Shown here piece after piece: positions 28,901 through 38,372 of a DNA stretch of 64,000 nt. Position 1 is the first letter of the stretch. Each line of letters begins with the position of its first letter. A program made the position numbers and the translations under genes. This stretch comes from JACCYQ01 sp036675565 (GTDB lineage: Bacteria > Bacteroidota > Bacteroidia > Chitinophagales > Chitinophagaceae). The stretch lies in the NCBI GenBank assembly GCA_036675565.1, contig JAKFER010000227.1, forward strand, positions 1-64,000, read 5' to 3'. The notes under the pieces were generated by a model. That model was not told where the DNA came from, made no database searches, and saw nothing but the letters and a program-made list of their open reading frames with translations.

Positions 28901-31609
28901 TCTGAACTGGCACAGGTGATCACCGCACATTATGGCGCCTTTTATATCCTGGAACAGGATGAACACATGAAAGAGGCTAAATTGGTTTTATGTGCGGCCT
29001 ATGCTTATAAATCTGAAAAAAATATTCCCAAAGAATTTGCACTTGGAGAAGGTCTTGTGGGTCAGTGTGCCATTGAGAAAGAGCGTATCATGCTGACCAA
29101 TGTACCAGGTGATTATTTACGCATCAATTCAGGTTTGGGAAGATCAAAACCAACCAACCTGATCATCCTTCCTGTATTATTTGAAAATGATGTAAAAGCA
29201 GTCATTGAATTGGCTTCATTGGATGAATTTACTGAAACACACTTTGACTTCCTGAACCGATTAACGGAGAGTATCGGTATCGTATTAAATACGATTGAAA
29301 CCAATACACGTACAGAAGAACTGCTGACACAATCACAATCATTGGCGGGCGAATTAAAAATTCAGCAGGAAGAATTAAAACGCACCAATGATGAATTACA
29401 GGATAAAGCTTTGTTGCTGGTAAAACAAAAAAACGAAGTTGAAGCCAAAAACAAGGAAGTAGAAGAAGCCCGCCGATCACTTGAAGAAAAAGCCGAACAG
29501 CTTACACTAACGTCAAAGTATAAGTCGGAATTTTTAGCGAACATGTCGCACGAATTACGAACCCCCTTAAATAGTTTACTGATCCTTGCACAGCAACTTT
29601 ATGAAAATGGTGAAGGAAACCTGAATGAGAAGCAGGTGCGTTATGCAAAAACGATTCATTCATGCGGGGATGACCTGATACAACTGATCAATGATATTCT
29701 TGATCTTTCAAAAATCGAATCTGGATTTATCTCCGCCAATATCGGTTCTGTTCGATTTGCAGATATCGCATCATTTGTTGAAACAACATTTAAACCTATT
29801 GCAGATGCAAGACATTTGCGATTCACCATTGAAACGGACACCCATTTACCACAATCACTTGACACAGATATACAACGCCTGAACCAGATCCTTAAAAATC
29901 TTTTATCCAACTCCTTTAAGTTTACAGAAAAAGGAGAAGTACGGTTGCATATTTATGAAGCTAAAAAAACATGGAAATCAGACCTCCCCACCCTTTCCAA
30001 TGCTAAAAACGTTGTGGCATTTGCAATCAGTGATACAGGCATCGGCATTCCACAGGAAAAACAGAACATCATATTTGAGGCATTTCAACAGGCGGAAGGA
30101 AGTACCAGCAGAAAATATGGTGGAACAGGTTTAGGACTTTCAATTAGTCGTGGATTAGCTGAATTACTTGGTGGAACCATTGAATTGGAGAGTAATCTAT
30201 CGCAGGGCAGCACATTCATATTATACTTACCTATAGAAAATACATCAGGATTAACCTCTATTGAAAGTTCAACAGGACAAAATCAACAGGCATCACCATC
30301 ATTATCCTTAACACAAAATGAAAACATGTCAAATTCCATCCGCCTGGTGAGCGATGGACTTGAAAGCCGCAACCTGAACATCGTCAATGAAATGATCAAT
30401 GAAGCTGGTGACGACCGGAATAATATTCAGCCTAATGATTTAGTCATGCTGGTAGTGGAAGATGACCTACGTTTTGGAAAAATCATCCTGGATAAGGCGC
30501 ATGAAAAAGGATTAAAGGTGGTCATTGCCGTTAGTTATATAGAAGTATTCGATTTCATAAACCGGTATAATCCCATTTCAATAACACTTGATGTAAAATT
30601 ACCAGATACAAGTGGCTGGAAGGTTTTAGAAATGCTGCGAAACGATTTAAAATATCGTCATATTCCAGTTCATTTGATTTCAGGTGAAGAAAATAAGGCG
30701 CTTGCTTTGAAACGGGGTGCCCGAAGCTTTACACTGAAACCATTGGACAATGATATACTGGAAGAATTGTTTGATGAAATTATTTCATACCATAATAAAA
30801 CAGTTAAAAATGTTTTAGTTATCGAAGACAATGAAATAGATTCATCACAGATACTTAAGGTTCTGAAGAATGATACCATCCGCCCAACTTTAGCAACCAC
30901 AGCAAAAAAAGCGTTGAAACTAATTGAAACAAAAGATTTTGATTGTATCATCCTTGACTATACGCTACCAGATATGTCGGGGACGCAACTGGTAAGCAAA
31001 GTGGCAGAAGTAAAAAATAAAATAACGCCACTGATCATTTATTCAGCAAAAGATTTTAATAAAGAAGAATTAAGAACAGTTAATAATCATTCCAATGCTG
31101 TTCTTTTAAAAGATGTGAACTCGCTGGAGCATTTGCTGGAAGAAACAGTACTTAATCTCCATATAGATCACCAGTTGCTTGAACCCGACAAAAGAAAGAT
31201 CATTGAAAACATCCGAATGAAAGAAGATATCCTGGCGGGTAAAAACATCCTGGTGGTGGATGATGATGTAAGAAACCTGTTTGCACTTACCACAGTTTTT
31301 GAAAGATACAATGTAAATGTAATAACTGCAGAAAGTGGAAAAGAAGCCATTTCTATCATCAATGAGGACAATCCAAAAATCGATATGGTACTCATGGATA
31401 TCATGATGCCTGAAATGGATGGTTATGAAACTACCCAAAAAATAAGGAGGGAACACAAAAACAGCACTTTACCCATTATTGCGGTTACAGCCAAAGCTAT
31501 GAAGGGTGACAGGCAGAAATGCATAGAAGCAGGCGCTTCTGACTATATTACTAAACCTTTAAAAATAGATCAGCTTTTATCCCTGATGCGGGTATGGTTT
31601 TATAAATAA
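25982..31609 (+). CDS. Giant soluble hybrid histidine kinase with HAMP-repeat array, GAF, kinase and three receivers
   Basis: A 1875-residue protein without signal peptide or membrane segment, so a cytoplasmic sensor. Domains: a basic N-terminus (about 1-45, lysine/alanine rich); degenerate HAMP-like units (55-203); eight 92-residue HAMP-type repeats (205-940) containing EVTRVAREVG, GTWKDLTDSVNQM and VRNIAEVTTAVAKGDLS; GAF (about 965-1110); coiled coil (about 1115-1180); HisKA with His1190 in NMSHELRTPLN; HATPase with SDTGIGIPQ and YGGTGLGLSI; then receivers at about 1488-1605, 1608-1725 and 1753-1872, each with a phosphoacceptor Asp (LDVKLPD, LDYTLPD, MDIMMPEMDG). The layout resembles fungal group III osmosensing kinases. 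A receiver-kinase gene follows after 9 nt, probably in the same phosphorelay. Confidence 0.93.
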   Translation: MSIKKKSATTPVNGQLTKSRTSKILKKPAGKTAGKKVVQKPIKQLVNNQAIDSSEMDIVDARTLLKVLTEVKNGNFTARMPLDQVGLSGKICDTLNEIISLNEKMMQEFTKAGNTIGKKGKLTQRIEAPSSKGAWNTGIDSLNTLISDLVHPTIEIAHVISSVAKGNLSQQMSLHIGEQALQGEFARIAKEVNDMVKQLNLFSMEVTRVALEVGSEGKLGGQAKVKGVAGVWKDLTDSVNQMGSNLTAQVRNIAEVTTAVAKGDLSKKITVDVKGEILELKNTINTMVDQLNSFSSEVTRVALEVGTEGKLGGQAQVKGVAGTWKDLTDSVNQMASNLTGQVRNIAEVTTAVAKGDLSRQITVDVKGEILELKNTINTMVDQLNSFGSEVTRVAREVGSEGKLGGQAKVEDVGGVWKDLTDSVNQMGSNLTAQVRNIAEVTTAVAKGDLSRKITVDVKGEIRELKDTINTMVDQLNSFGSEVTRVAREVGSEGKLGGQADVPGVGGTWKDLTDSVNKMASNLTAQVRNIAEVTTAVANGDLSRKIAVDVKGEILELKNTINTMVDQLRGFASEVTRVAREVGTDGKLGGQANVPGVAGTWKDLTDSVNQMAGNLTDQVRNIAEVAIAVANGDMSKKITVDVRGEILQLKETLNTMVDQLRAFASEVTRVAREVGTDGKLGGYAFVPGVAGTWKDLTDSVNQMTGNLTAQVRNIAEVTKAVASGDLSKTVAIDVKGEILDLKNTINTMVEQLNSFAFEVTRVAREVGTEGMLGGQAEVKGVGGTWKDLTDSVNMMASNLTSQVRGIAKVVTSVAEGNLRQKLSIDAKGEVAELTETINEMINTLALFADQVTTVAREVGVEGRLGGQASVPGASGIWKNLTDNVNQLAQNLTTQVRSISEVASAVTKGDLTQNIRVDAKGEVESLKDTINQMITNLRETTRRNQEQDWLKSNLAKFTQMLQGQKDLNTVTRRILSELAQVITAHYGAFYILEQDEHMKEAKLVLCAAYAYKSEKNIPKEFALGEGLVGQCAIEKERIMLTNVPGDYLRINSGLGRSKPTNLIILPVLFENDVKAVIELASLDEFTETHFDFLNRLTESIGIVLNTIETNTRTEELLTQSQSLAGELKIQQEELKRTNDELQDKALLLVKQKNEVEAKNKEVEEARRSLEEKAEQLTLTSKYKSEFLANMSHELRTPLNSLLILAQQLYENGEGNLNEKQVRYAKTIHSCGDDLIQLINDILDLSKIESGFISANIGSVRFADIASFVETTFKPIADARHLRFTIETDTHLPQSLDTDIQRLNQILKNLLSNSFKFTEKGEVRLHIYEAKKTWKSDLPTLSNAKNVVAFAISDTGIGIPQEKQNIIFEAFQQAEGSTSRKYGGTGLGLSISRGLAELLGGTIELESNLSQGSTFILYLPIENTSGLTSIESSTGQNQQASPSLSLTQNENMSNSIRLVSDGLESRNLNIVNEMINEAGDDRNNIQPNDLVMLVVEDDLRFGKIILDKAHEKGLKVVIAVSYIEVFDFINRYNPISITLDVKLPDTSGWKVLEMLRNDLKYRHIPVHLISGEENKALALKRGARSFTLKPLDNDILEELFDEIISYHNKTVKNVLVIEDNEIDSSQILKVLKNDTIRPTLATTAKKALKLIETKDFDCIILDYTLPDMSGTQLVSKVAEVKNKITPLIIYSAKDFNKEELRTVNNHSNAVLLKDVNSLEHLLEETVLNLHIDHQLLEPDKRKIIENIRMKEDILAGKNILVVDDDVRNLFALTTVFERYNVNVITAESGKEAISIINEDNPKIDMVLMDIMMPEMDGYETTQKIRREHKNSTLPIIAVTAKAMKGDRQKCIEAGASDYITKPLKIDQLLSLMRVWFYK
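26594..28801 (+). repeat. Eight in-frame tandem repeats of 276 bp (HAMP-type units)
   Basis: Eight consecutive units of exactly 276 bp (92 codons) inside the hybrid kinase gene. Unit starts were checked at 26594, 26870, 27146 and 28526 and fall on the exact period. Units 1-7 are very similar at DNA level; unit 8 is the most diverged (QVTTVAREVGVEGRLGG). In-frame length means recombination could add or remove whole units without breaking the frame. Confidence 0.93.
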
Positions 31610-31618
31610 AGAAATAAC

Positions 31619-32905
31619 ATGCAGCAGAAGATACTTTTAGTGGATGACAGGGAGGATAACTTATTATCGATAGAAACGATCCTGGAAACGGATGGATACC
31701 AATTGGTAAAAGCCAACTCCGGCAGGCAGGCCCTGAAAATTTTATTGAAGGAGTTTGACTTTGCACTCATCCTTATGGATGTAAAAATGCCAAACCTGAA
31801 CGGGTTTGAAACGGCTTCACTCATTTATGAAAGAGAAAAACTAAAACATATACCGATTATTTTTATCACTGCAAATAATTATGGTGATGAAAATATATTT
31901 AAAGGTTATAAAGCAGGTGCTGTAGATTATATTTATAAGCCTATCAATTCAGATTTGCTGAGGGCTAAAGTTTCCGTTTTTATCGAATTATATAAAAAAA
32001 ATCACCAGCTGCTGGCGCAGGAAAAAAAGCTGATTGCCATAAACAAGAATCTTGAAAACGAAATCAGGGAAAGAAAGATATCGGAACAAAAAGTACATGA
32101 TCTGAACAGTCAATTATTGCAAAACATTGCGCAATTAGAAGATGCCAATAAAGAACTGGATCGTTTTGCATTTATGGCTTCGCATGATTTACAGGAACCT
32201 TTGCGTAAGATCAGGACGTTTAGTGATCTTTTATATATGCGTTACAACGACAACCTGGATGAAAATGGCAAAATGCATATTCACCGGATCAAAACAGCTG
32301 CAGAAAGAATGCAATTGCTGATCCAGGATATTCTTACATTTTCAAAAATGTCGCTTGATAAAATAGATTATGTAGAAAGTGACCTGAATATCATCATGAA
32401 GGAAGTACTGTCTGACTTACAGGAAACGGCACAAAAAGAAGATGCAACCATTACAATAGGTTCGCTTCCAACTTTACCAGTAAACCCTGTATTAATCAGA
32501 CCCTTATTTTCAAACCTGATTTCGAATGCTATCAAATACCGCAGGCCCGATATCAAACCAGTTATCAATATTTTTTCTGAAAATGAAGTGAATGATGACC
32601 GGAGAAATGGAAATGAACATAATAAAAAATATTGCCGCATTTATGTGCAGGATAATGGTATTGGCTTTGATCAAAAGTATGCCGAACAAATATTTGGCAT
32701 GTTCCAACGGTTACATTCCAACAAGGAAATTGAAGGAACAGGTATTGGCCTGGCACTATGCAAAAAAATAGTTGAAGAGCATAAGGGCTTTATTTCGGCC
32801 CGCGGGGAAATCAATAAAGGGTCTACATTTGTTGTTTCGCTCCCGGTTTTACATATGGAGGAAGTACCACTGGATCAGACGAAATCAGCAATGCCTCAAA
32901 ACTAG
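31619..32905 (+). CDS. Receiver-histidine kinase hybrid protein
   Basis: A 428-residue cytoplasmic signalling protein. The N-terminal receiver (1-122) has VDDREDN and the phosphoacceptor Asp in LILMDVKMPNLNGFE. A coiled coil (about 125-178) leads to HisKA with the His in FMASHDLQEPLRKI, and a HATPase domain with NLISNAIKYR, VQDNGIGFD and GTGIGLALCKKIVEEH. It has no membrane segment. It starts 9 nt after the giant hybrid kinase, so it is probably its partner, receiving phosphate on the receiver and modulating its own kinase. No DNA-binding output is encoded beside the pair. Confidence 0.92.
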   Translation: MQQKILLVDDREDNLLSIETILETDGYQLVKANSGRQALKILLKEFDFALILMDVKMPNLNGFETASLIYEREKLKHIPIIFITANNYGDENIFKGYKAGAVDYIYKPINSDLLRAKVSVFIELYKKNHQLLAQEKKLIAINKNLENEIRERKISEQKVHDLNSQLLQNIAQLEDANKELDRFAFMASHDLQEPLRKIRTFSDLLYMRYNDNLDENGKMHIHRIKTAAERMQLLIQDILTFSKMSLDKIDYVESDLNIIMKEVLSDLQETAQKEDATITIGSLPTLPVNPVLIRPLFSNLISNAIKYRRPDIKPVINIFSENEVNDDRRNGNEHNKKYCRIYVQDNGIGFDQKYAEQIFGMFQRLHSNKEIEGTGIGLALCKKIVEEHKGFISARGEINKGSTFVVSLPVLHMEEVPLDQTKSAMPQN

Positions 32906-33121
32906 AATTCTTATTTTCCTTTTATTTTCCTTTAGAAAATTAAATATCCTTCAACAGGGAATATATTTTTCGTGTAATTATAAACGTGAATACTTGTTTT
33001 AAAGTATAAAGCATTCCGCCCTCCAGCTTTATGCTGATGCAACGATTTTGTGATTCACTGCTTTAATTCTAAATTGAATACAGATAATGCATTTTATATT
33101 GCGCCGAAAATATTCCCGCAT

Positions 33122-34993
33122 ATGATTAATTCTTTTAAATACCTGATCTGCTTCTTTTTTTTTATCCCACTATTTACGAATGGACAAACAGTACAACAAT
33201 CATGGATCAGGATAAATCAACTGGGTTATACACCGCAAGGTATTAAAGTGGCCGTTTGGTGCAGTAAAGAAAATAAAGAGGTGAATGAATTTCAATTGGT
33301 AGATGCCCTGACCAAAGAAACTGTTTTTACCGCAAGCGCCGGAAAATCTTTCGGCGCTTATGGACCGTTTAAGCAATCACATCGTCTAAATTTTTCTGAG
33401 TTTAATCGGCCTGGTAAATATTACCTGGTTGCAGGTAATATCACATCGCCTGAATTTGAAATAGGTACTGATATTTATAATGGAGCTGCGGATTTTTGTC
33501 TTCGATACATGCGCCAGCAGCGATGCGGATACAATCCATATTTACAGGATAGTTGCCATACGGAAGATGGATACACGCTATATGGCCCAATGCAGGACAG
33601 TACCTATGTTGATGTTGTTGGTGGGTGGCATGATGCAAGTGATTACCTGCAATACGTTACTACTTCGGCAAATGCCACTTATCATTTGTTAATGGCATAC
33701 AGGGATTACCCCGAAGTATTTTCGGATGAAAAAAATGCTGTCGGTACAGATGGAAAGAATGGAATAGCAGATGTAATGGATGAAGCCCGGTGGGGACTTC
33801 AGTGGTTAATGAGAATGCATCCGAAAGCAGATTGGATGTTTAACCAGATTGCTGATGACCGTGATCACATTTCTATGAGAATACCCAAATTAGATTCTCA
33901 ATATGGCCGTGGATACCAAAGGCCGGTATATTTTGTAAGTGGAGAGCCTCAGCAACGTGGAAAGTTTATGAACAACACCACTGGTACTTCTTCAACAGCT
34001 GCAAAATTTTCGAGTGCATTTTCTTTGGGTGCCCAATTGTATAAAAAAATGGATAAAGACTTCAGCAAAATGCTTTTTGCCAGATCTGCTACTGCTTATG
34101 CATTTTCATTACGAAAGTCTGGCGTTACACAAACAGCCTCTGTAAAGTCACCCTATATTTATGCAGAGGATAATTGGGTAGACGATATGGAACTTGCGGA
34201 AGCAGCACGTGCTGCATTATTGAAGGATTTAGGTTCAAAAAACTGGAGGAAATGGACTAAGCAGAATAATCTTCCCGAAGCTATTATAACAAAACAAAAT
34301 ATTTTAAATAACGCATTTGAATATGCGCAAAAAGAACCGCTGACTCCATGGCTTGGAGATGATACTGCCAAACATTACCAATGGTATCCATTCATTAATG
34401 TGGGCCACTATGAATTATTAAAACAGGCAGAAGGTGATCAACACAAAACAGTATTGGCTTATTATAAAAATGGAATTGAAGATGTTTGGGAAAAAGCTAA
34501 ATCAAATGCATTTTACCGGGGCATTCCTTTTATCTGGTGTAGTAATAACCTCACCACTGCATTTGCTATACAGGCGAACTGGTACAGGCAGTTATCCAAT
34601 GATGATCAGTTTAAAGAACTGGAGCAGGCAAATATTGACTGGTTGTTTGGTTGTAATCCCTGGGGTACATCGATGGTTTATGGCTTACCCGACTGGGGAG
34701 ATACCCCAGTTGATCCCCACTCAGCCTTCACACATTTAAAAAATTATCCTATTGATGGTGGTTTAGTCGATGGTCCTGTCTATGGTTCCATTTATAATAA
34801 TCTGATCGGCATCAGGTTATATAACCCCGATGAATACGCGGAATTCCAAAGTGACCTGGTAGTTTATCATGATGATTATGGTGATTACTCAACGAACGAG
34901 CCAACGATGGATGGTACGGCATCACTGGTCTACTTGCTAGCTGCAAAAGAAGCTGAAGCAAAGAATTTAATAAACGTTAAATCAAAAAAATAA
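33122..34993 (+). CDS. GH9 family glycosidase
   Basis: A 623-residue exported enzyme. The start at 33122 is chosen because MINSFKYLICFFFFIPLFTNGQ is a good signal peptide; an upstream in-frame start at 33050 would bury it. An N-terminal Ig-like CelD_N domain (about 28-115, RINQLGYTPQGIKVAVW) precedes the (alpha/alpha)6 barrel with GGWHDASDYLQYVTT, holding the catalytic-base Asp, and the C-terminal YSTNEPTMDGTASLVYLLA, holding the acid Glu. GH9 contains cellulases and exo-glucosaminidases. Because nagA starts 6 nt after the stop, an amino-sugar substrate is as likely as cellulose (inference). Confidence 0.88.
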   Translation: MINSFKYLICFFFFIPLFTNGQTVQQSWIRINQLGYTPQGIKVAVWCSKENKEVNEFQLVDALTKETVFTASAGKSFGAYGPFKQSHRLNFSEFNRPGKYYLVAGNITSPEFEIGTDIYNGAADFCLRYMRQQRCGYNPYLQDSCHTEDGYTLYGPMQDSTYVDVVGGWHDASDYLQYVTTSANATYHLLMAYRDYPEVFSDEKNAVGTDGKNGIADVMDEARWGLQWLMRMHPKADWMFNQIADDRDHISMRIPKLDSQYGRGYQRPVYFVSGEPQQRGKFMNNTTGTSSTAAKFSSAFSLGAQLYKKMDKDFSKMLFARSATAYAFSLRKSGVTQTASVKSPYIYAEDNWVDDMELAEAARAALLKDLGSKNWRKWTKQNNLPEAIITKQNILNNAFEYAQKEPLTPWLGDDTAKHYQWYPFINVGHYELLKQAEGDQHKTVLAYYKNGIEDVWEKAKSNAFYRGIPFIWCSNNLTTAFAIQANWYRQLSNDDQFKELEQANIDWLFGCNPWGTSMVYGLPDWGDTPVDPHSAFTHLKNYPIDGGLVDGPVYGSIYNNLIGIRLYNPDEYAEFQSDLVVYHDDYGDYSTNEPTMDGTASLVYLLAAKEAEAKNLINVKSKK

Positions 34994-34999
34994 GTAAGG

Positions 35000-36115
35000 A
35001 TGATTACAGCATTTACAAATGCTACCATATTTGATGGTGAAAAGGAATGGAAAGAATATTCTCTATTGGTAAAGAATGGGGTCGTTTTGGATATTGTTTC
35101 AAAAGAAGCAATTCCGTCGGATGCTGTTATCATTGATCTTTCAGAACAATATATTGCTCCCGGTTTAATAGACCTCCAGATTTATGGAGCAGGCGGCTAT
35201 CTTTTTTCAAACAACCTTTCAGCAGAAGCTTTGCATGCAATTTCTGAGGCAATTATAAAATCAGGCACAACTGGTTTTATGATCACGCTGGCAACCAATT
35301 CAAAAGAAATTTTCAGCCAGGCTATTCGTGTTGTAAAAGAAAATCCACATCCTGCTTTACTGGGAATTCACTTTGAAGGGCCCTGGTTAAACCCCATAAA
35401 AAAAGGGGCACACATTGAAAAATTTATCACGAAGCCATCTTTACAAGATGTACAGGAATTGATCGATGAGGCAGGAGATGTATTCAAAATGGTAACATTA
35501 GCTCCTGAAATTGCTGGTGATGAAATCATCCGTTTATTATGCAAAAACAACATCATTGTTTCTGCAGGGCATAGCAATGCCAATTATGATGAAGCGGTTA
35601 ATGGATATCATTCGGGAGTGCAAATGGCTACACACCTGTTCAATGCCATGTCACCCATGCATCACCGTGATACTGGTTTGCCTGGCGCCACTTTTTTATC
35701 GGACCATGCAATGGCAAGTATCATTGCAGATAACATTCATGTTGATTATGAAACGCTTAAAATCAGTAAAAAATTAATGCAGGACAGGTTATTCCTGATT
35801 ACTGATGCAGTTGAAGAAGTTCTCGAAGGCGCCTATGTTCACGTAAAACAAAAGGACAAGTACACCCTACCCGATGGCACACTATCCGGATCGCAATTAA
35901 CACTGCTTCAAGCAGTTAATAACTGTATTCAATATGCGGGAATCTCCATTACAGAAGCGTTACGTATGGCTTCAGCCTATCCCGCCCGTTTATTGGAAAA
36001 TACAGGTAGAGGAAATCTTTTGAAAGGCAGCAGGGCCGATTTTATTGTATTAGACAATAAATTAACATTACAGGATGTTTATCTCCAGGGAAATCAACAA
36101 AAAAAGGTTTCCTAA
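35000..36115 (+). CDS. nagA: N-acetylglucosamine-6-phosphate deacetylase
   Basis: A 371-residue cytoplasmic amidohydrolase removing acetate from GlcNAc-6-phosphate. Metal and substrate motifs are HFEGPWLNPIKKGAH (about 128-142), SAGHSNANYDEA, ATHLFNAMSPMHHR and the catalytic Asp in FLITDAV. The C-terminus ends with LLKGSRADFIVLD, typical of the family. It probably forms an operon with the GH9 gene (6-nt spacing) and the small downstream gene. It links to the sialate route, whose product after epimerase and a kinase is GlcNAc-6-phosphate; no GlcNAc kinase or NagB is in this window. Confidence 0.93.
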   Translation: MITAFTNATIFDGEKEWKEYSLLVKNGVVLDIVSKEAIPSDAVIIDLSEQYIAPGLIDLQIYGAGGYLFSNNLSAEALHAISEAIIKSGTTGFMITLATNSKEIFSQAIRVVKENPHPALLGIHFEGPWLNPIKKGAHIEKFITKPSLQDVQELIDEAGDVFKMVTLAPEIAGDEIIRLLCKNNIIVSAGHSNANYDEAVNGYHSGVQMATHLFNAMSPMHHRDTGLPGATFLSDHAMASIIADNIHVDYETLKISKKLMQDRLFLITDAVEEVLEGAYVHVKQKDKYTLPDGTLSGSQLTLLQAVNNCIQYAGISITEALRMASAYPARLLENTGRGNLLKGSRADFIVLDNKLTLQDVYLQGNQQKKVS

Positions 36116-36199
36116 ACAACCTTTAACAGATAATTTGCCATTGGTACTGTTACCAAACGCCCTGAACTGCATCTAATAAGTAAGAAAACAAATTATATT

Positions 36200-36526
36200 A
36201 TGAACAAAAATTCTACATATAAAGAGATCTTGCTCTTCACCGGAACTCACTTTTCTTCCAAACAATACAGCGAAAGAAATGAAGGAGAAACGGGTAAACA
36301 ATTTAATGATCGTGACCAGTTAAAAGAAGCTTGCTGGAATGGTTTAATGCCCGAGTTACTTCCTGAAGTATTTAACAAACATGAAAATCCCCGCAACTTG
36401 TTTGTTTGGGAAGTAAGAGAAGAAGATTCTTTTATTGGCCTGGAAATGGGAGAAGCACCTGAAGATATTGATCGCTTTGATTCTATTGATCCTTACCGCT
36501 TCTTTTCATCTCTCCATATGAACTAA
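36200..36526 (+). CDS. Conserved small protein of unknown function
   Basis: A 108-residue, acidic, soluble protein that I do not recognise. It has no signal peptide or membrane segment, a central FNDRDQLKEACWNGLMPELLPE and a C-terminal EEDSFIGLEMGEAPEDIDRFDSIDPY. Codon use looks like its neighbours. It starts 84 nt after nagA, and a strong terminator follows 26 nt after its stop, so it is probably the last gene of the GH9-nagA transcript. Confidence 0.7.
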   Translation: MNKNSTYKEILLFTGTHFSSKQYSERNEGETGKQFNDRDQLKEACWNGLMPELLPEVFNKHENPRNLFVWEVREEDSFIGLEMGEAPEDIDRFDSIDPYRFFSSLHMN

Positions 36527-36552
36527 GAAATCACTTTACCAATAATCATAAA

Positions 36553-36582
36553 AAAAGCTGCCGGTTTTTGCCGGCAGCTTTT
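36553..36582 (+). terminator. Strong intrinsic terminator
   Basis: Perfect 12-bp stem AAAAGCTGCCGG / CCGGCAGCTTTT with a 6-nt loop; A- and T-tracts at both ends make it potentially bidirectional. It lies between the GH9-nagA operon and the convergent SulP gene. Confidence 0.9.
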
Positions 36583-36653
36583 GCATTTAAATATAAACTG
36601 GATCATGGTAATTAAAAATAATTTGGCATCACCATACTATCTCTTTTCATCAA

Positions 36654-38285
36654 TCACTCAACAACTTCAACTTTCCGGATTTTCTTATCGTGTGTGCGTA
36701 CCAGTTTGGTTATTCCATTATGCTGAATGAACTTTTTATCAAAAACATCTTTCCTTGATCCATTTTGTTTTAATTCAACCTGTATGTTTTTAAGAGGTGC
36801 ATGCAACATAAAGTCTTCAATGGTTTCAACCACATCTTTATCAATAAAATCAGCCCGTGATGTATCGATCAAAACAAATGAGTTTTCTGTAACTTCTTCC
36901 AGCTTCCTTTTGATAATTGCTTTATTTAAAAAGGAAACATCTTTTCTTAACCTGAAATGATAACGATTATCATCATTCACAACAAAAACTGCAGATTTAA
37001 AATTACTGCGAATGATGAAAAATAATCCGGCTGCAATTCCGATTAACACACCTACCAAAAGGTCGGTTAATAAAATGGCAGCAATGGTTATTACAAATGG
37101 CAGAAACTGGTCTAATCCCTTTTTATAAAAAGCTTTAAACAATGCGGGCTTAGCCAATTTATAACCTGTGAATATCAATATAGCCGCTAAAACGGTTTTA
37201 GGGATCATGTTTAATAAGAATGGAATAAATGCCACAGACACTAATAATAATATCCCATGATAAACAGCAGACAATTTTGTTTTAGCACCTGAATTTACGT
37301 TTACAGAAGAGCGAACGATTACGCTGGTAACCGGCAAACCTCCTATAAGTCCTGAACAAATATTACCAAGTCCCTGTGCTTTTAACTCCCGGTTGGTTGG
37401 GGTTACTCTTTGGTAAGGATCAATATCGTCGATAGCTTCAATGGCTAGTAAACTTTCAAGGCTTGCTACCAGTGCAAGGGTTATTGCCGTGATCAAAACC
37501 TGTTGATTGAATACCTGGCTAAAATCGGGGAAACTGAAGAAGGAAATAAATTCAGTTGCAGAATTTGCGATAGGAATAGCAACCAGGTGCTCACCATCCA
37601 AAGCCTGAAACCAACCGGTTTTTTGAAATAAAATATTCAGTCCCACGCCAATGAATACGACCAGTAAAGGCGCCGGAACATATTTTATAAAATATTTGGT
37701 TTGAGATGATAATTTCTCCCAAAAAACGTAAAACAAAAGGCAGATCACCCCTATGATTATTGCTGCAGGAGTAATATGCAAAAATGCCTGGAAAAAATTT
37801 GCAAAAATATTTCCGTCATTATCTTGTTTTACGGCTACATCTTTTACAAATTGAGAATCATCACCCAGCAAATGAGGAAACTGGTTCAGAATTAATATGA
37901 TACCGATAGCCGCCAGCATTCCTTTGATCACACTGTTTGGAACAAAGTCTCCTATGACACCCGCTTTTGCAAATCCAAGTATCATTTGAAATACTCCCGC
38001 AATTACAACGGCCAATAAAAAAGCCTCGAAAGATGGTAATGTAAATATTGCAGTTGCTACAATGGCAGTTAAACCAGCTGCAGGGCCACTTACGCTCAAA
38101 TGTGATTTACTGGCGAGGCCAACCACTATACCACCAATAATACCGGCAATCAAACCACTGAATAATGGCGCACCGGAAGCAAGCGCTATGCCCAGGCATA
38201 GCGGCAACGCGACAAGGAAAACTACAAGTGAAGCGGTAATATCATTCGGTAAACTTTTGAAATAATCTTTTGCACGAGGTGCCAT
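36654..38285 (-). CDS. SulP family anion transporter with STAS domain
   Basis: A 543-residue inner-membrane SulP/SLC26 carrier (sulfate, bicarbonate or related anion). The chosen start MAPRAKDYFKSLPND (38285) matches the usual family N-terminus; an in-frame Met 12 codons upstream is possible. The core has LVVFLVALPLCLGIALASGAP, GLASKSHLSVSGPAAGLTA, and the family block GLGNICSGLIGGLPVTSVIVRSSVN. A cytoplasmic STAS domain (about 430-530) ends the protein. It sits beside the sulfur-oxidation genes on the opposite strand, so sulfate or sulfite movement is plausible. Bicarbonate transport cannot be excluded. Confidence 0.88.
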   Translation of the reverse strand: MAPRAKDYFKSLPNDITASLVVFLVALPLCLGIALASGAPLFSGLIAGIIGGIVVGLASKSHLSVSGPAAGLTAIVATAIFTLPSFEAFLLAVVIAGVFQMILGFAKAGVIGDFVPNSVIKGMLAAIGIILILNQFPHLLGDDSQFVKDVAVKQDNDGNIFANFFQAFLHITPAAIIIGVICLLFYVFWEKLSSQTKYFIKYVPAPLLVVFIGVGLNILFQKTGWFQALDGEHLVAIPIANSATEFISFFSFPDFSQVFNQQVLITAITLALVASLESLLAIEAIDDIDPYQRVTPTNRELKAQGLGNICSGLIGGLPVTSVIVRSSVNVNSGAKTKLSAVYHGILLLVSVAFIPFLLNMIPKTVLAAILIFTGYKLAKPALFKAFYKKGLDQFLPFVITIAAILLTDLLVGVLIGIAAGLFFIIRSNFKSAVFVVNDDNRYHFRLRKDVSFLNKAIIKRKLEEVTENSFVLIDTSRADFIDKDVVETIEDFMLHAPLKNIQVELKQNGSRKDVFDKKFIQHNGITKLVRTHDKKIRKVEVVE

Positions 38286-38372
38286 AATTTTTCTTTTTGA
38301 TGTTGAAAAATGAAGTGTCACTCCTTTTCAATGAATCATTGAAGGAGCATTTGAAAAAGCAAAAAAGAAAAA

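Noticed and set aside
33050..33121. Upstream in-frame start for the GH9 gene
   Set aside because: It would place 24 polar residues before a good signal peptide; the internal ATG at 33122 is preferred.
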